A stretch of DNA of 64,000 nt. Origin: Endotrypanum monterogeii (lineage: Eukaryota; Euglenozoa; Kinetoplastea; Trypanosomatida; Trypanosomatidae). Shown in pieces: positions 40,805 through 50,895 of this stretch. Both the position numbers and the translations under genes were made by a program. The stretch covers positions 450,734-514,733 of the forward strand of contig CM007320.1 of the NCBI GenBank assembly GCA_000333855.2. Reading direction: 5' to 3'. The notes beneath the pieces were generated by a model. That model did no database searches, had not been told where the DNA came from, and saw nothing but the letters and a program-made list of their open reading frames with translations. Position 1 is the stretch's first letter; each line of letters begins with the position of its first letter.

Positions 40805-42994
40805 GCTACATCCTAATCCAATCTGCGCACAAAAATGATTTGAGCGCATATGGTGGCTTCTTTTTTTTTTTTTCGCCAGCTCATAGCAGGTTTGAATTGT
40901 GAGATCGGAAACCAGCATCCACGACGGTACAGAAAATAGGGGATAGGAGGGAGAAGGCCTCTTTGAATGCAATAAAACTACAATTCACTTGCACACGATG
41001 ATACGATATGGTGTTACGCAATCTCTGATGGTTCAAGAAACGACACACACACACACACACACACATACACACAATAAGGGACTTGCATATGTCGTTGGCT
41101 TCGTCTGTTTTCGTAACGAACCTCTTCCACTCTTTTCCTTCCCATACACCCTACATAATAGATGAACATCGCCATCACGTTTGAGTTTCTGCTGTTTCTA
41201 CTCATGCACTAGACTTCTGGTGCACAGGAAAAAAAAAGGAAGTAGCATTGCCTCCAGTCGAAGGTGAGAGAGGATAGCTCTAGAAGACAAAAAAAAAAAA
41301 TAACGAGGAGCTGGGGCCAGCACTGGCAGTTTGCAAGGAGCGACAAAAGAAGGAGTATAGGATGACCGTTGCATGTGCGGGTGCCCTCCTGAACCAGCCA
41401 TGGAAAAGGGGTAAAAAATAAACAAAAGCAGGAAATCGATGTTGATTGGTGAAAAAAAAAAAATAGCAGTTGTATCCCCGGATCCGTCTACCTGTTAGCG
41501 CTGTCAGAGGGGGAGAGGATAACGGGGGAAGCAATACTGATGGTCCCGGTTTCACTCGAGTACTAGAAAAAGCTGTGAGTGAGTCATTTGAAATTCATCC
41601 TTGAATCATGGCTGGCGCGAGAGTGTAAGGGAAGAGAAAAAAAAGTAGTCCCGGCTCAGATTCAGCCGTGCCGCAAACACGAGTAGGGAGGACTGCTGCA
41701 ACATTAGGCAAAAGTTGAGCTGTATGCAAGCCCGAGTCCACATCTCTGCGAATGTATTCGAAGTTGTCACTAAAGACAAGGTTGGCAACTGCGGGGAACG
41801 TCGCCACTTGGGGGTGATTCGATGCGGTGCGCCATGTGGGGCAGTGAGACAGAGCGATCAATCATGAGCGCATCCAGCCATATACGCAGCACGCCGTCGA
41901 GGTGGTAACTGGCGTTGTGGTGGTAGGTGAGATGAAGAAACTTCCTCACGCTCCGTCACACACACTCACAGATGTATACATTCACACACCTGCATGGGAG
42001 TGAGGAGGAGGAGGGGAGAAACAAAAACGGCTGAAGTAGACGCGTGTGTCTCGGAGAAGACGCACACAAGTACCTCTTCACTTAAAAAGTAGAAGTGTAA
42101 TAGAAAAACTATCAACTGAGTGAACCGTTGCACAACACAGATAGCACAGATGTCCCAGTGCAGCAGCAGAATCGAAACTCTATCTGCCGCCGATCACACC
42201 GAGGGACAGCAAAAAAAAAAAAAACGTGCAGCTTCTTGTTCGTGTGCTTCACTTATCGTATATATGTGTAGATATTCTCCTGACTGTAACACCTTGTACT
42301 AAAGCTATGCGGCAGTCAACTAGCGCCAGAAATTGAGAGAGCCGTGCAACACCGTGTGGTTGTTAGATCCGACTTCCGACACAGTTTCATTTCCTCCGGC
42401 GAGGGGCTACTTGTGCACAACTCTTGTTCTGTTCTTCGTTACCGGTAGGAGAGAGTGCGGGATGGGGAAATGGAAATTGAGGGAATCACTACCAAACTAT
42501 CTAGAGATGTTTTTTGTGTGTGTATTCAGTTGCGCCTGCGTCGACAGAAACGACGAGCAATTACCAATATATGAAAGAAAAGCTGAGAAAAGAGAAACAT
42601 ACAGGAGAGCAGTGTAAAAAAAAAAAATAGGAGAAGGAGGGAGGGAGAACATCAAGCACAAGGTTGCGGCACCAAGTGGGTCGTCGCAATGGGTCCGGTC
42701 TCATAACCTGGAGCCTTTGTGTCATTCATGACTTGGCAGATCAAATACCTACCGATTAAACACGAGGCGCGCAGCAACGCTTGGTGGTGTGGGGAACCGA
42801 CGCTGAGACAACGCAAGCACACATAAACACATCCACAAATAGGAACGGTATGTGGTTGTCTTTTTCTGCGTGGCTATCCTCCAGTGAGTGTATTTACATT
42901 CGTTTCAGGAGCAACGAGCGGTCCATTGGAGAAAAGTACATTCTGTGCACGTAAGGGGAGAGGGGAGGAAGGTGCAAAAGCATGTAGCATACAC

Positions 42995-43018
42995 CACACA
43001 CACACACACACACACACA
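42995..43018. repeat. (CA)12 microsatellite
   Basis: CA tract in the 3' flank of the armadillo-repeat gene. Confidence 0.95.
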
Positions 43019-43454
43019 AATACAGTCACATAGTCTCACACACACAGTCACACAAAAACGCCCACAATTGAAAAGAAAAAAACTAAAGAGATAAAGCGCT
43101 AACGTACATCGAAGCCCGGCGAGGAGAAAGCGGGACAGGAAAAGCTCACAGGCCAAGAGAAGAATCCACAGGCATATGAACGCCCTACAGTGAAACAAAA
43201 AAAAAACACAAGCACCACCTAAAAGTGAAATGCATTCCATTCTGCATACCCAATACAACCAGTATCAGATTTCGTGTATTGCTTCCTTCCTTCTCCCCCC
43301 CCCATCCTCACTCTCGCTCCTGGGCGGAGGGTCAAAAGCTATCACTCCCAAGTCTGCGTGAGAGAACGAAGAGCAGGACTAGAGAGGTATGGATGACACC
43401 CACATGTCACGGAAACGAGGGCATAAACGAAAAGAAGAGGATAGTGGCTAATGC

Positions 43455-45104
43455 TCACCGGTGAATGCTCGCTGTGAGCGCTGGCAAAGAAATGCGCAGT
43501 GCATCTGTGCCTCGTGGATGCTCCAAAATGATAGCGCGGCAGGCGGGAACGTTGCCCAGTCCCCACAGTGCCCTATTGCCGTTAAGCAGGACACTATCAA
43601 GGTCCTTGAATTCGAGAATGATGTGGATGAGGAGGTTGATGAGATACGTCACCGTGCTAGCTCCGTACTCGACGACATTGGTGCATGCAAGCTCCATTGT
43701 TTGAGGATACTGTGCTAGTTCGGCCAAAAAGCTGACGACCATCTCCATCAGGAAAATGTGCTTTGGATTCTCCTCGACGATGTGAATGATGTGTTCCATA
43801 ATGTGAAGTTGGATCAAACTGCGGGCGAACTCTTCATTGAGCCGCACAAGGGTAGAGAAAAAGCTGAGTGCAAATTTTTGCAACACGACACAACCACGGA
43901 ACTTCTGAAAGCCTGGGTACAGAGCTGCCAACGCACGCACGCCGTCAGCGTGGGAGAAGTCAGTTTTCTCATGGCACCCGATAATGTTGTGCAGCAGTAC
44001 AGCGCTCAGTTGAAGAACCGTTTCATTTCCTGGAAAGGACTCCACAACGTCAAGAATGGTGGACACGCCTTCCATTTCACTAACCATTGCGAGGTGCGCA
44101 TCTTCTCCGATGCTTACGTTCCAAAGAGCGCGCAAACCGGCCTCCGCTAGCGTCTCCTCGGTGCGAAAGAGGCTCAGATTTTTTAGAATGACTTCTATGC
44201 CGCCGTTTGCAGCGATGCTTTTGACCAGCTCCGGATTCGCCGTCAGGTCACACAGACGATGCGTTACCTGCTGTGCCATGGCTTTCCCTTTGAAGTTGGC
44301 GAATATTGCGATGATGCGAGTGATGTCGTTGGTTACGTACCAGGTATCCCACACGTCCTGAAATGTGGTATCATCTTGAGGAAGATGCGGCAGCTGCACG
44401 TTTGCAAAAAGATGCTTCACAATCGAGATCAGAGACAGCACACGGTTCACGATCCCCTCGCCATCCGCCTGGCTCTGCGATTGTAACCCCACAAGCTGTC
44501 CATTCTCATTGAAGGCTGGACAGCCAGCCGTCACCCAGCTACCGTTGGACTTCAGAAAACACACATCGCCGCGGCAACGCAGTACCTCCTCAAAGCGCTT
44601 CTGTTCCAAATAGGGTGCCTGCACGGGGTCATACGAAATATCAGTGGCCACTGGCGGCACAGAAAGAGAGGTTGCATTTCTAATCGATGCATCTGCCGCG
44701 CTAGCTCCATCCCCGATCGGGTGCTCTATAATCAACAAAATGTCACCCTCCTCCACGAATGCCCATTTTTTTTGAGTGAGGCCTATGCGTACGGGTACAA
44801 CGTTGATGAGCGGCGCCTCCTCACAAGCCACAAGACAATAGTCCATTGCTGCGGGGTATCGGGAGGCAAAGTAGTAACGCAGCGGCTCTAGCCTCACGTC
44901 GATGGGTGGTTTCTTGGTTCCCTCAAAGAATGTGGCTACAATGGACGAAGCACGCGGTGGTGAGGGGACAGCAACAGAAGACGTGAGAAGCAGACCTGGT
45001 GCCACCAGCACTGCGGAACCCACTGTCCGGTTCGTTCGAACATTACGGAGCCGGCACACCGCGGGGACATTGATGCGGTTATTATTCGTTAGGGACGCGT
45101 TCAT
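43455..45104 (-). CDS. Trypsin-fold pseudoprotease fused to armadillo-like repeats (549 aa)
   Basis: Residues about 10-235 follow a chymotrypsin/V8-type protease fold. GSAVLVAPGLLLTSS (29-43) matches the strand that normally carries the catalytic His, but His is absent. MDYCLVACEE (87-96) keeps the Asp position. IEHPIGDG (126-133) matches the iGyPxG turn. WVTAGCPAFNENGQLVGLQ (190-208) matches GxSGxPvFnxxGxlvGi, with the nucleophile Ser replaced by Ala193. Two of three catalytic residues are therefore lost. Residues about 255-540 are helical armadillo-like repeats (for example GGIEVILKNLSLF, AGLRALWNVSIG, ALWGLGNVPACRAIILE). The protein is probably an inactive binding scaffold. ATG 45104 follows poly-T and AG at 45226-45225 with an ATG-free 5' UTR. 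Confidence 0.75.
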   Translation of the reverse strand: MNASLTNNNRINVPAVCRLRNVRTNRTVGSAVLVAPGLLLTSSVAVPSPPRASSIVATFFEGTKKPPIDVRLEPLRYYFASRYPAAMDYCLVACEEAPLINVVPVRIGLTQKKWAFVEEGDILLIIEHPIGDGASAADASIRNATSLSVPPVATDISYDPVQAPYLEQKRFEEVLRCRGDVCFLKSNGSWVTAGCPAFNENGQLVGLQSQSQADGEGIVNRVLSLISIVKHLFANVQLPHLPQDDTTFQDVWDTWYVTNDITRIIAIFANFKGKAMAQQVTHRLCDLTANPELVKSIAANGGIEVILKNLSLFRTEETLAEAGLRALWNVSIGEDAHLAMVSEMEGVSTILDVVESFPGNETVLQLSAVLLHNIIGCHEKTDFSHADGVRALAALYPGFQKFRGCVVLQKFALSFFSTLVRLNEEFARSLIQLHIMEHIIHIVEENPKHIFLMEMVVSFLAELAQYPQTMELACTNVVEYGASTVTYLINLLIHIILEFKDLDSVLLNGNRALWGLGNVPACRAIILEHPRGTDALRISLPALTASIHR

Positions 45105-45998
45105 TGCTACAGTCTCCGTTTGTGCGCGTTGCGTGGTGAACGAAACGTCAGAGCGCCAGTCCCACTGGCCGTACTTGGGCGGTGCAAACAGATGTAATCT
45201 GAGGAGTTCTAAAACGAAGCGCTGCTACACCAAAGCAAAAAAAAAAAAAAAAGAAGCCACGTCAGTCACTATGACATCAGCGCGCCAAATAATAGACGCA
45301 AAAAAAAAAGAAAGGAGGGAAAAAGAAGAGAGTAGTGTGTGTGTGTGTGTGTGTATATGAATAATCGGGAAGCAACCCACTGACTTCACAGGCTTGTAAC
45401 CCTCACTTTGGCATGAGGAGTGACGTTGTGGCTGAGTGCACAGAACGTATTTGCCATCGCATAACACAGAGGCTAAAGGGTAGTAGTACATACGCACACA
45501 CTCTCACCCATCGCGGGAGAGCAACATCGAATGAGGGTGAGGAGCTACGAAAATATATCTCCCAACCACCCCGTTGCAGGAAGCAACAGAGATACACGCT
45601 CCCAAGGAGAGGAGGAGGGGGCAAACATTTGAGAGAGAGGACCTAGTCACCTATACAGCTCCGCACTCTTTCAAAAAAAAAAAAAAATGAATACACATGT
45701 GTGAACCTCGCGGCCGCCTCGCTAGTGTCAGTACGCACGAGTTCGACTGGGTTGTGAAGAGCGGGGGTAAAGACAAGAGCAAGAACAGTGAGTACGCAAA
45801 CACACTACCGACTCGCGACTTCGATGATGTTTCATGTGGGGAGGAATCAGTGGAGGGGAGCATTCAACAAACAAAACGACGCACTGCGTCTTCTTATCCC
45901 CAACACTTTCTGGAGTCGATTTTGCCACAGCATCCCTACCCCCTTCGCATATCCCTTTTCTTCCCAGAGTTGAGCAAGTACCTCCTCAGAAAAAGAAA
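45105..45998. other. Spacer
   Basis: No gene seen. On the minus strand a T run (45252-45237) and AG at 45226-45225 form a good splice acceptor for the downstream gene. A GT/CA tract lies at 45335-45354. Confidence 0.65.
45225..45226 (-). promoter_or_regulatory. Candidate spliced-leader acceptor for the pseudoprotease gene
   Basis: On the minus strand a run of about 16 T is followed by GCTTTGGTGTAG. The 120-nt 5' UTR that results has no ATG. Confidence 0.6.
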
Positions 45999-48900
45999 CT
46001 AAAGCTGCTCGATCAATTCACGCGCACTGAGGACCCGAAGCTCTCCAAAGGTGAAGTAGCGGCGGCAGCTGAAACAAAACGCTGCCCTTTCTGATGCGGG
46101 ACCGTTTCTCTGAGAGCAACACATTGTCAAGGGAGTGATACAGTGAGGGCATGATCCCGAAGCTACATTTGATGTTTCCATTACGTACCGTGAGGATGGC
46201 CACGGTGAGCAGCTATTACCCGAGATGTTTGAGCACGCTTCGTCAGCAGCGGGTCCATTCGGCGTGCGAATGGAGGAGAGAAAATGACCGCCTCCTTTGA
46301 CCTGCGACGTCCACTGTCGACGTGGAGTGCGCTGAGCCGGGGTGTACGAGAACGCACCTGGAGGAGTGAGCGCTCGCAGTCGAGGCCGAGGTGATGAGCT
46401 CAACAGCGAAGGGTTGCTGCTACAGGCCACTTTTTCAGGTCGATTGCGTGGTTGCGCCAGCGAGGGAGTGCTGCAGCGAGGACTTTTTCCTGTACGATGC
46501 AGGTTCTCTTGCGCTGTAAGAGTTTCCCGTTCACGAAAACGCTGCAGCTGCACACTCACTTTCTCCTTTGACTCTCTGGACATCAGCAGCAAGATGCGTG
46601 TCTTGGCGAGCTCTTGCTGAAGTTTGACTATCTGGGCATCTTTGCTTTCCTCCACCGGGGAATGCATACGACGCGGCGTCGACTGACTGGCGCGGGCCTC
46701 CGCCTTTCCCATCGGCGTGCGCTTTCTATTCTGCGCTGCTGCGCCGCGGCTATTGTTGAGAGGATCCACATGTCCCCCAGGCGTGCTCAGGGTGTCTGTT
46801 CCACATCCAGCCGTGTCGGTACGTGTCAACATGTCCTCGTACAGCATTTTCAGCTCTTTTATCTGTCCTGCTTGGGTGCGAATGACAGCCAGAATACTGT
46901 CAAGTTGACCAATAAGGTGGGCAGCCTGATGAAGAGCGTGTGCTAACTGTGGAGAGTCGTTGATCACATGAAGCTCCTGTCGAGTAGCCCACAGGACCGT
47001 CAGCGTGTCTACCAGCTGGCGCTCCTCGTTTGATTGCGCCTGCATCGTTCGTGACTCGAGGCAGTGCCGTAATGACGCTAATAGCGCCTGTGCAGCAACT
47101 TGTGTTTCATTGGAGAGGGTGTGGCCTTGAGCGCTCTTGCTGCTCTGCAGAGTCTGTTGGACTACACCTAGAGAGCCGGCAAGAGTAGAAGAGGCGTCCA
47201 CAGGCTTAATGAGGCGATGGTGTTCTGCGGCACTGGCTGCCTGCCCTAAGGACACACCCTGCTGCGACAGCAGCGTCGCTGTCTTCTTCACTACATCGGG
47301 GCTAGGGACCGGCGGGAGCACATCGTCGATTCCCATCATCTGAGGTGTGGCCGCGACAGCTGGACCGGACCTAGAGGGCAAAGGCGGCTTGGTGATCTCG
47401 ACGGTCGCAAGGGACGCCGTTCCCGTGCCATCACGGAAAGACCTCAGAAGACTTGATGAGACGGGGGTCATAGTAGACACCCTCAAGGAGTCGGTCGCGT
47501 GGAGTGCTTTTGCGAGTGAGACATTTGTCTGCAGGTGGGCCGTCATCGTTGGAGAGCGCGATTCCGACGATGGCACAGGATTTATCGGCGCCGCTGTTGA
47601 CGTTGTGGGTAGACCCTGTGTGGTTGTTGAGACAACACTCACCTGTGAGGCTGTCGACACGACAGGCCTCGAATCCATCAAATGCGCCACATCGTTCGAA
47701 GTTTTCAGCGTTGGCTCGACATTGGTTCTCGCACCACGGTGGGTGCTATACCGCATCTCCAACTTCGACACCACTTCTTCTTCGCGACCCTTGTACATCT
47801 CCAGTAGGCGGTCTACCTTGTCCAACTTGTCAGGCTCATGGGTGGCGAGAATTTCTGAGATGCGCTCCCGTGCGTCGTTCGACTTCTGATTCGGCGGTTC
47901 TGCAGATTCCGTGGTGTGTGAACAGTTGGTCGATGAAGCGCCGGCACCTGGCAAGTTCGCAGTCGTTGGAGTCGTTTTCGCTGATGTGCTGGTGGCGCCG
48001 CCGCCGGCACCCGCACATGCCAGGAGCACAAAAGCCTCCTCTGTTGTTAGGGGCGCGGGTTCTGGACCGTAGCGCCGGACAAGTTGCTGAATGGCCGTCT
48101 CCTCTTTCCCCACAAATCGCCTCAGCGTCCCCTCCACTGTGTGCAATTTTCGTGGGTTATACGTGTGGTATAAAGCTACGAGGCGCTCTCGATAGCGACC
48201 CCCGCCGGATACTGATTCACCTCTGCTCCCATTCACGGATGGCGATGCGGCACTTGAAGCTGATGCAATTGGTGATTCACCTGTCTTGGCAACAGTGGAT
48301 AGAAGCTCCATCGGCCCCGTCGGACGTTTGTCGGCTACGGGTAGTCCCACACCTGAATGCGTCGGTGCCTCAACGCCACTCGCCAATTCGAGACGATCCT
48401 GCGGTCTCACGCGAAGGGCTCGCGGAGACCCGTCGCCTGTTGCCACACCAGTCTCTGCCCCGGAAACATACTCAGCGAATACCTCTGGTGCGTGCACCCC
48501 CAATCCTTGCGGACTCGACTCCCCTCTCTGAACCGCACGACTTTTCAGGGGGTATGGGGCGCTATTCAGTTTGCCGGACTCGTACACGAAATCGATGTCT
48601 ACAAGCCCACCATGGTACCTAGGCTCATTATCCGACGCACTTCCATCTTCGAGAGCTCCAGTGTTGGTCGTCGAGGCCCCTGCGTCTGTGGGCAGAGTAT
48701 CGACCTCCCCTGGCACCGGCTCCGGTCCGTACTTTTCCACCAGGGATTTTAGGACCCTTTCTGGATCCCCTCCATGGCGATCGAGGGTCTCTTCAAGTTG
48801 ATCTCGTTGGCTGCGGTCGTACTTCAGCAACATCGCACGTATACGGCTTTGATACTTACCCGCTGCCTCAGACGAGACGACACCAGAAGACGATGGTGAA

Positions 48901-49268
48901 ACAGCGACTGCGCTCTCTCGACTGCCATCGTCTGCCTCCGTAGTAGGAGCTCCAGAGAGCAATTGTTGTGCACTAATCGGCTCGCTGTGCGTACCCCTCT
49001 GCACCAGGACGAGAACGTGGGGGTCATTTTCTTTTTGATGCAGAGAAATAGTGGCAGGTGTGTCGCTGAGGCGCAGCGGATGGGCGTCTGTAACGAGTTC
49101 CCCAGTTAGCGATGAGTGCTTTGTCGTGTATAAATCATATGCCTCCAGTGACGTTGTCACGCCGGTTGCATTTTGAAGTTTCTCTATTATCGATGAAAAG
49201 CGATCGGTGGCCGTTGCCTCCATATCAATGGTAGACACCAGCGGACCGCCAACAACACGAAACCTCAT
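45999..49268 (-). CDS. Large protein with three ~46-residue repeats and a C-terminal zinc ribbon (1089 aa)
   Basis: No family named. Residues 1-90 look like a beta-grasp or ubiquitin-like domain (starts MRFRVVGGPLVSTIDMEATA). Three copies of a helical repeat lie at about 139-184, 359-404 and 467-508. The first two end in YGPEP and share R-x2-x4-Y-x5-L-x3-E-x2-L-x6-G-x-E-x5-L-x3-Y (for example LVEKYGPEP and LVRRYGPEP); the third has MRYST. The linkers are Ser/Thr/Pro-rich. A helical, probably coiled region spans about 850-920. The C-terminal 52 residues contain CPHC near 1040 and CFSC near 1065, a plausible zinc ribbon. ATG at 49268-49266 is the first in frame. The repeats may each bind the same partner, but function is unknown. 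Confidence 0.75.
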   Translation of the reverse strand: MRFRVVGGPLVSTIDMEATATDRFSSIIEKLQNATGVTTSLEAYDLYTTKHSSLTGELVTDAHPLRLSDTPATISLHQKENDPHVLVLVQRGTHSEPISAQQLLSGAPTTEADDGSRESAVAVSPSSSGVVSSEAAGKYQSRIRAMLLKYDRSQRDQLEETLDRHGGDPERVLKSLVEKYGPEPVPGEVDTLPTDAGASTTNTGALEDGSASDNEPRYHGGLVDIDFVYESGKLNSAPYPLKSRAVQRGESSPQGLGVHAPEVFAEYVSGAETGVATGDGSPRALRVRPQDRLELASGVEAPTHSGVGLPVADKRPTGPMELLSTVAKTGESPIASASSAASPSVNGSRGESVSGGGRYRERLVALYHTYNPRKLHTVEGTLRRFVGKEETAIQQLVRRYGPEPAPLTTEEAFVLLACAGAGGGATSTSAKTTPTTANLPGAGASSTNCSHTTESAEPPNQKSNDARERISEILATHEPDKLDKVDRLLEMYKGREEEVVSKLEMRYSTHRGARTNVEPTLKTSNDVAHLMDSRPVVSTASQVSVVSTTTQGLPTTSTAAPINPVPSSESRSPTMTAHLQTNVSLAKALHATDSLRVSTMTPVSSSLLRSFRDGTGTASLATVEITKPPLPSRSGPAVAATPQMMGIDDVLPPVPSPDVVKKTATLLSQQGVSLGQAASAAEHHRLIKPVDASSTLAGSLGVVQQTLQSSKSAQGHTLSNETQVAAQALLASLRHCLESRTMQAQSNEERQLVDTLTVLWATRQELHVINDSPQLAHALHQAAHLIGQLDSILAVIRTQAGQIKELKMLYEDMLTRTDTAGCGTDTLSTPGGHVDPLNNSRGAAAQNRKRTPMGKAEARASQSTPRRMHSPVEESKDAQIVKLQQELAKTRILLLMSRESKEKVSVQLQRFRERETLTAQENLHRTGKSPRCSTPSLAQPRNRPEKVACSSNPSLLSSSPRPRLRALTPPGAFSYTPAQRTPRRQWTSQVKGGGHFLSSIRTPNGPAADEACSNISGNSCSPWPSSRYVMETSNVASGSCPHCITPLTMCCSQRNGPASERAAFCFSCRRYFTFGELRVLSARELIEQL

Positions 49269-50340
49269 CTCCTTTGACAGATCGAGGAACGGTCAGCACG
49301 GAGATCTCAAGACTGTCATGGGACGAGAGCTAAAGCTGAAGGAATAGCAAGAGGATGTTGCATTCGGTGATGGTGGTGGTGATGCGTGCCCGCAAAAAAG
49401 AAAAAAAAAATTTAAAGGCAGGGCATTGAGGGGGGGGGGGGGAGGGGTCCTTGAGTTTACGAGAATGCATGCACTGGGAGAAATACAACTTATTCTGATA
49501 AACCGTACAGCCCTTCTTGCTCGTTCTCCTACATACCATGCTGGAAATGCGACAGTCTGCGATTGCCACTCAGAAGTCAGGGAGAAAAAAAAAAAGATAG
49601 ACTTGAGTTTTTTCACACTCGTTTGGAGCTGGGCAAGAACACAAATACCCCAATCAAATATACAGGCGGTGGCAGGGCAGCGGGATTTGAATTACCGAGA
49701 AACACTTCGGTCTACTTGCAAAGAAAAGTGAAAAAAAAAAAAGAAGTAAACATCAGAAAAAAAGAAGAGCAAACACCTAATATTACAAACACGCCATCGA
49801 ATTGTACGCAAGACAAAAGGGGCCCGTCTTTTGCGTCCACAGAAGCATCCGCAAAGACGCTGAAGAAAACGATAGGGCGCGTGTGTATGTGTGTGTGGAG
49901 GGGGAGGGGGGCAGGAAGCGAGAGTGTCTGATCTCATTGATGTAGTGGAAGTCATAAACAACCGTTTCACTGAGGGGATCTCTTCAACACCGCACTTCAA
50001 GACCATCGATATTTCCGCATAGCATTGGTATTCTGTGTGGCGCCCATGCTTCCTTGCCACCTCAACGCTGGTGAAATGACCTGATGTGGAACTGCTTCGG
50101 TAGGGGAAACGGGGTAACAGCAGATCTACCGTCACACTTACTTTTGCTACGTATCCTTCTGTAGGCACATCACAAAGCTGCTGAGAGCTCTGTGCACGTC
50201 CACCGCCAGCGCCCGACAGCGCCGGCTGCAGGTGGATTTTTTTTTCCGGCAGATAATTGCATTCAATGAACCAACGGAGAAGCTACGTATCAGCAGTGTG
50301 GTCGATAAAAAAAAACCAAGAAGAAGCACCACCGCATCGA
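49269..50340. other. Spacer
   Basis: No gene seen. It contains a G run at about 49431-49442 and several A runs (about 49400, 49584, 49732), which are pyrimidine tracts on the minus strand. Confidence 0.6.
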
Positions 50341-50895
50341 TCACCGTGCCAAACTGTTTTGTATGTTGTGACTAGCCGACTGGATGCGCTGCAGTAGTGC
50401 GCCATACTCTTGTTGAAACGCATATCGACGGTCGAGGCGCTGTGCGGCCTCGTTCGCGTAACGGCAGCGAAGCGGTTGCTGTCCTTGGAGCTCTTGCTCA
50501 TCACAAAGTGGAGTGACACACGGTATGCCCACAGACCTCTTAGGTAGCACCTTCACTGAGGTGGCGAGGTGTTTTTGTGAACTCACTGCTTCCCGTCTCG
50601 CATCACTGCAGCCACAATTAGAACAACACCAGCCGTTTGGGGGCCTTTCGTCAGTTAAAAAAATTGCCCACCGCCCATGACGCTCAGCAACACACAGAGC
50701 CACAATGCACTGAAAAGAGGTCAGTGCATCGCACACAAGCGCTGTGCGGGCTTCCATCTCCTGGCAGATAACTTGCTGCATTACGTGTAGTAGGATTGTA
50801 CCCTTTGCTATCACAAGTGGAGGATAGGAAAGGCTCTGGTCTTGAGTTAAGGTGCCATCGGACCCCAGCCCCCGTTCTGCAACCGGAAAGTGCAT
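50341..50895 (-). CDS. Unidentified small protein with a Cys cluster (184 aa, start uncertain)
   Basis: No family recognised. The first in-frame ATG is at 50895-50893 and the stop is TGA at 50343-50341. The product has a hydrophobic/helical middle (VIAKGTILLHVMQQVICQEM and ALCVAERHGRWAIFLTDERP) and a CCSNCGC cluster near residue 89 that may bind zinc. The C-terminus is helical and basic (AAQRLDRRYAFQQEYGALLQ). The same frame stays open well upstream and reads protein-like sequence (ISFSLLYFKGNAHISLYRY) immediately after a good acceptor at 51028-51027, but no ATG occurs there. The true N-terminus may therefore be longer and masked by a sequencing frameshift in a homopolymer. Confidence 0.55.
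   Translation of the reverse strand: MHFPVAERGLGSDGTLTQDQSLSYPPLVIAKGTILLHVMQQVICQEMEARTALVCDALTSFQCIVALCVAERHGRWAIFLTDERPPNGWCCSNCGCSDARREAVSSQKHLATSVKVLPKRSVGIPCVTPLCDEQELQGQQPLRCRYANEAAQRLDRRYAFQQEYGALLQRIQSASHNIQNSLAR

Noticed and set aside
47504..48622. 372-codon plus-strand frame
   Set aside because: Antisense to the 1089-aa gene; Ser/Pro/Arg-rich shadow with no recognisable domain and wrong strand for the unit.
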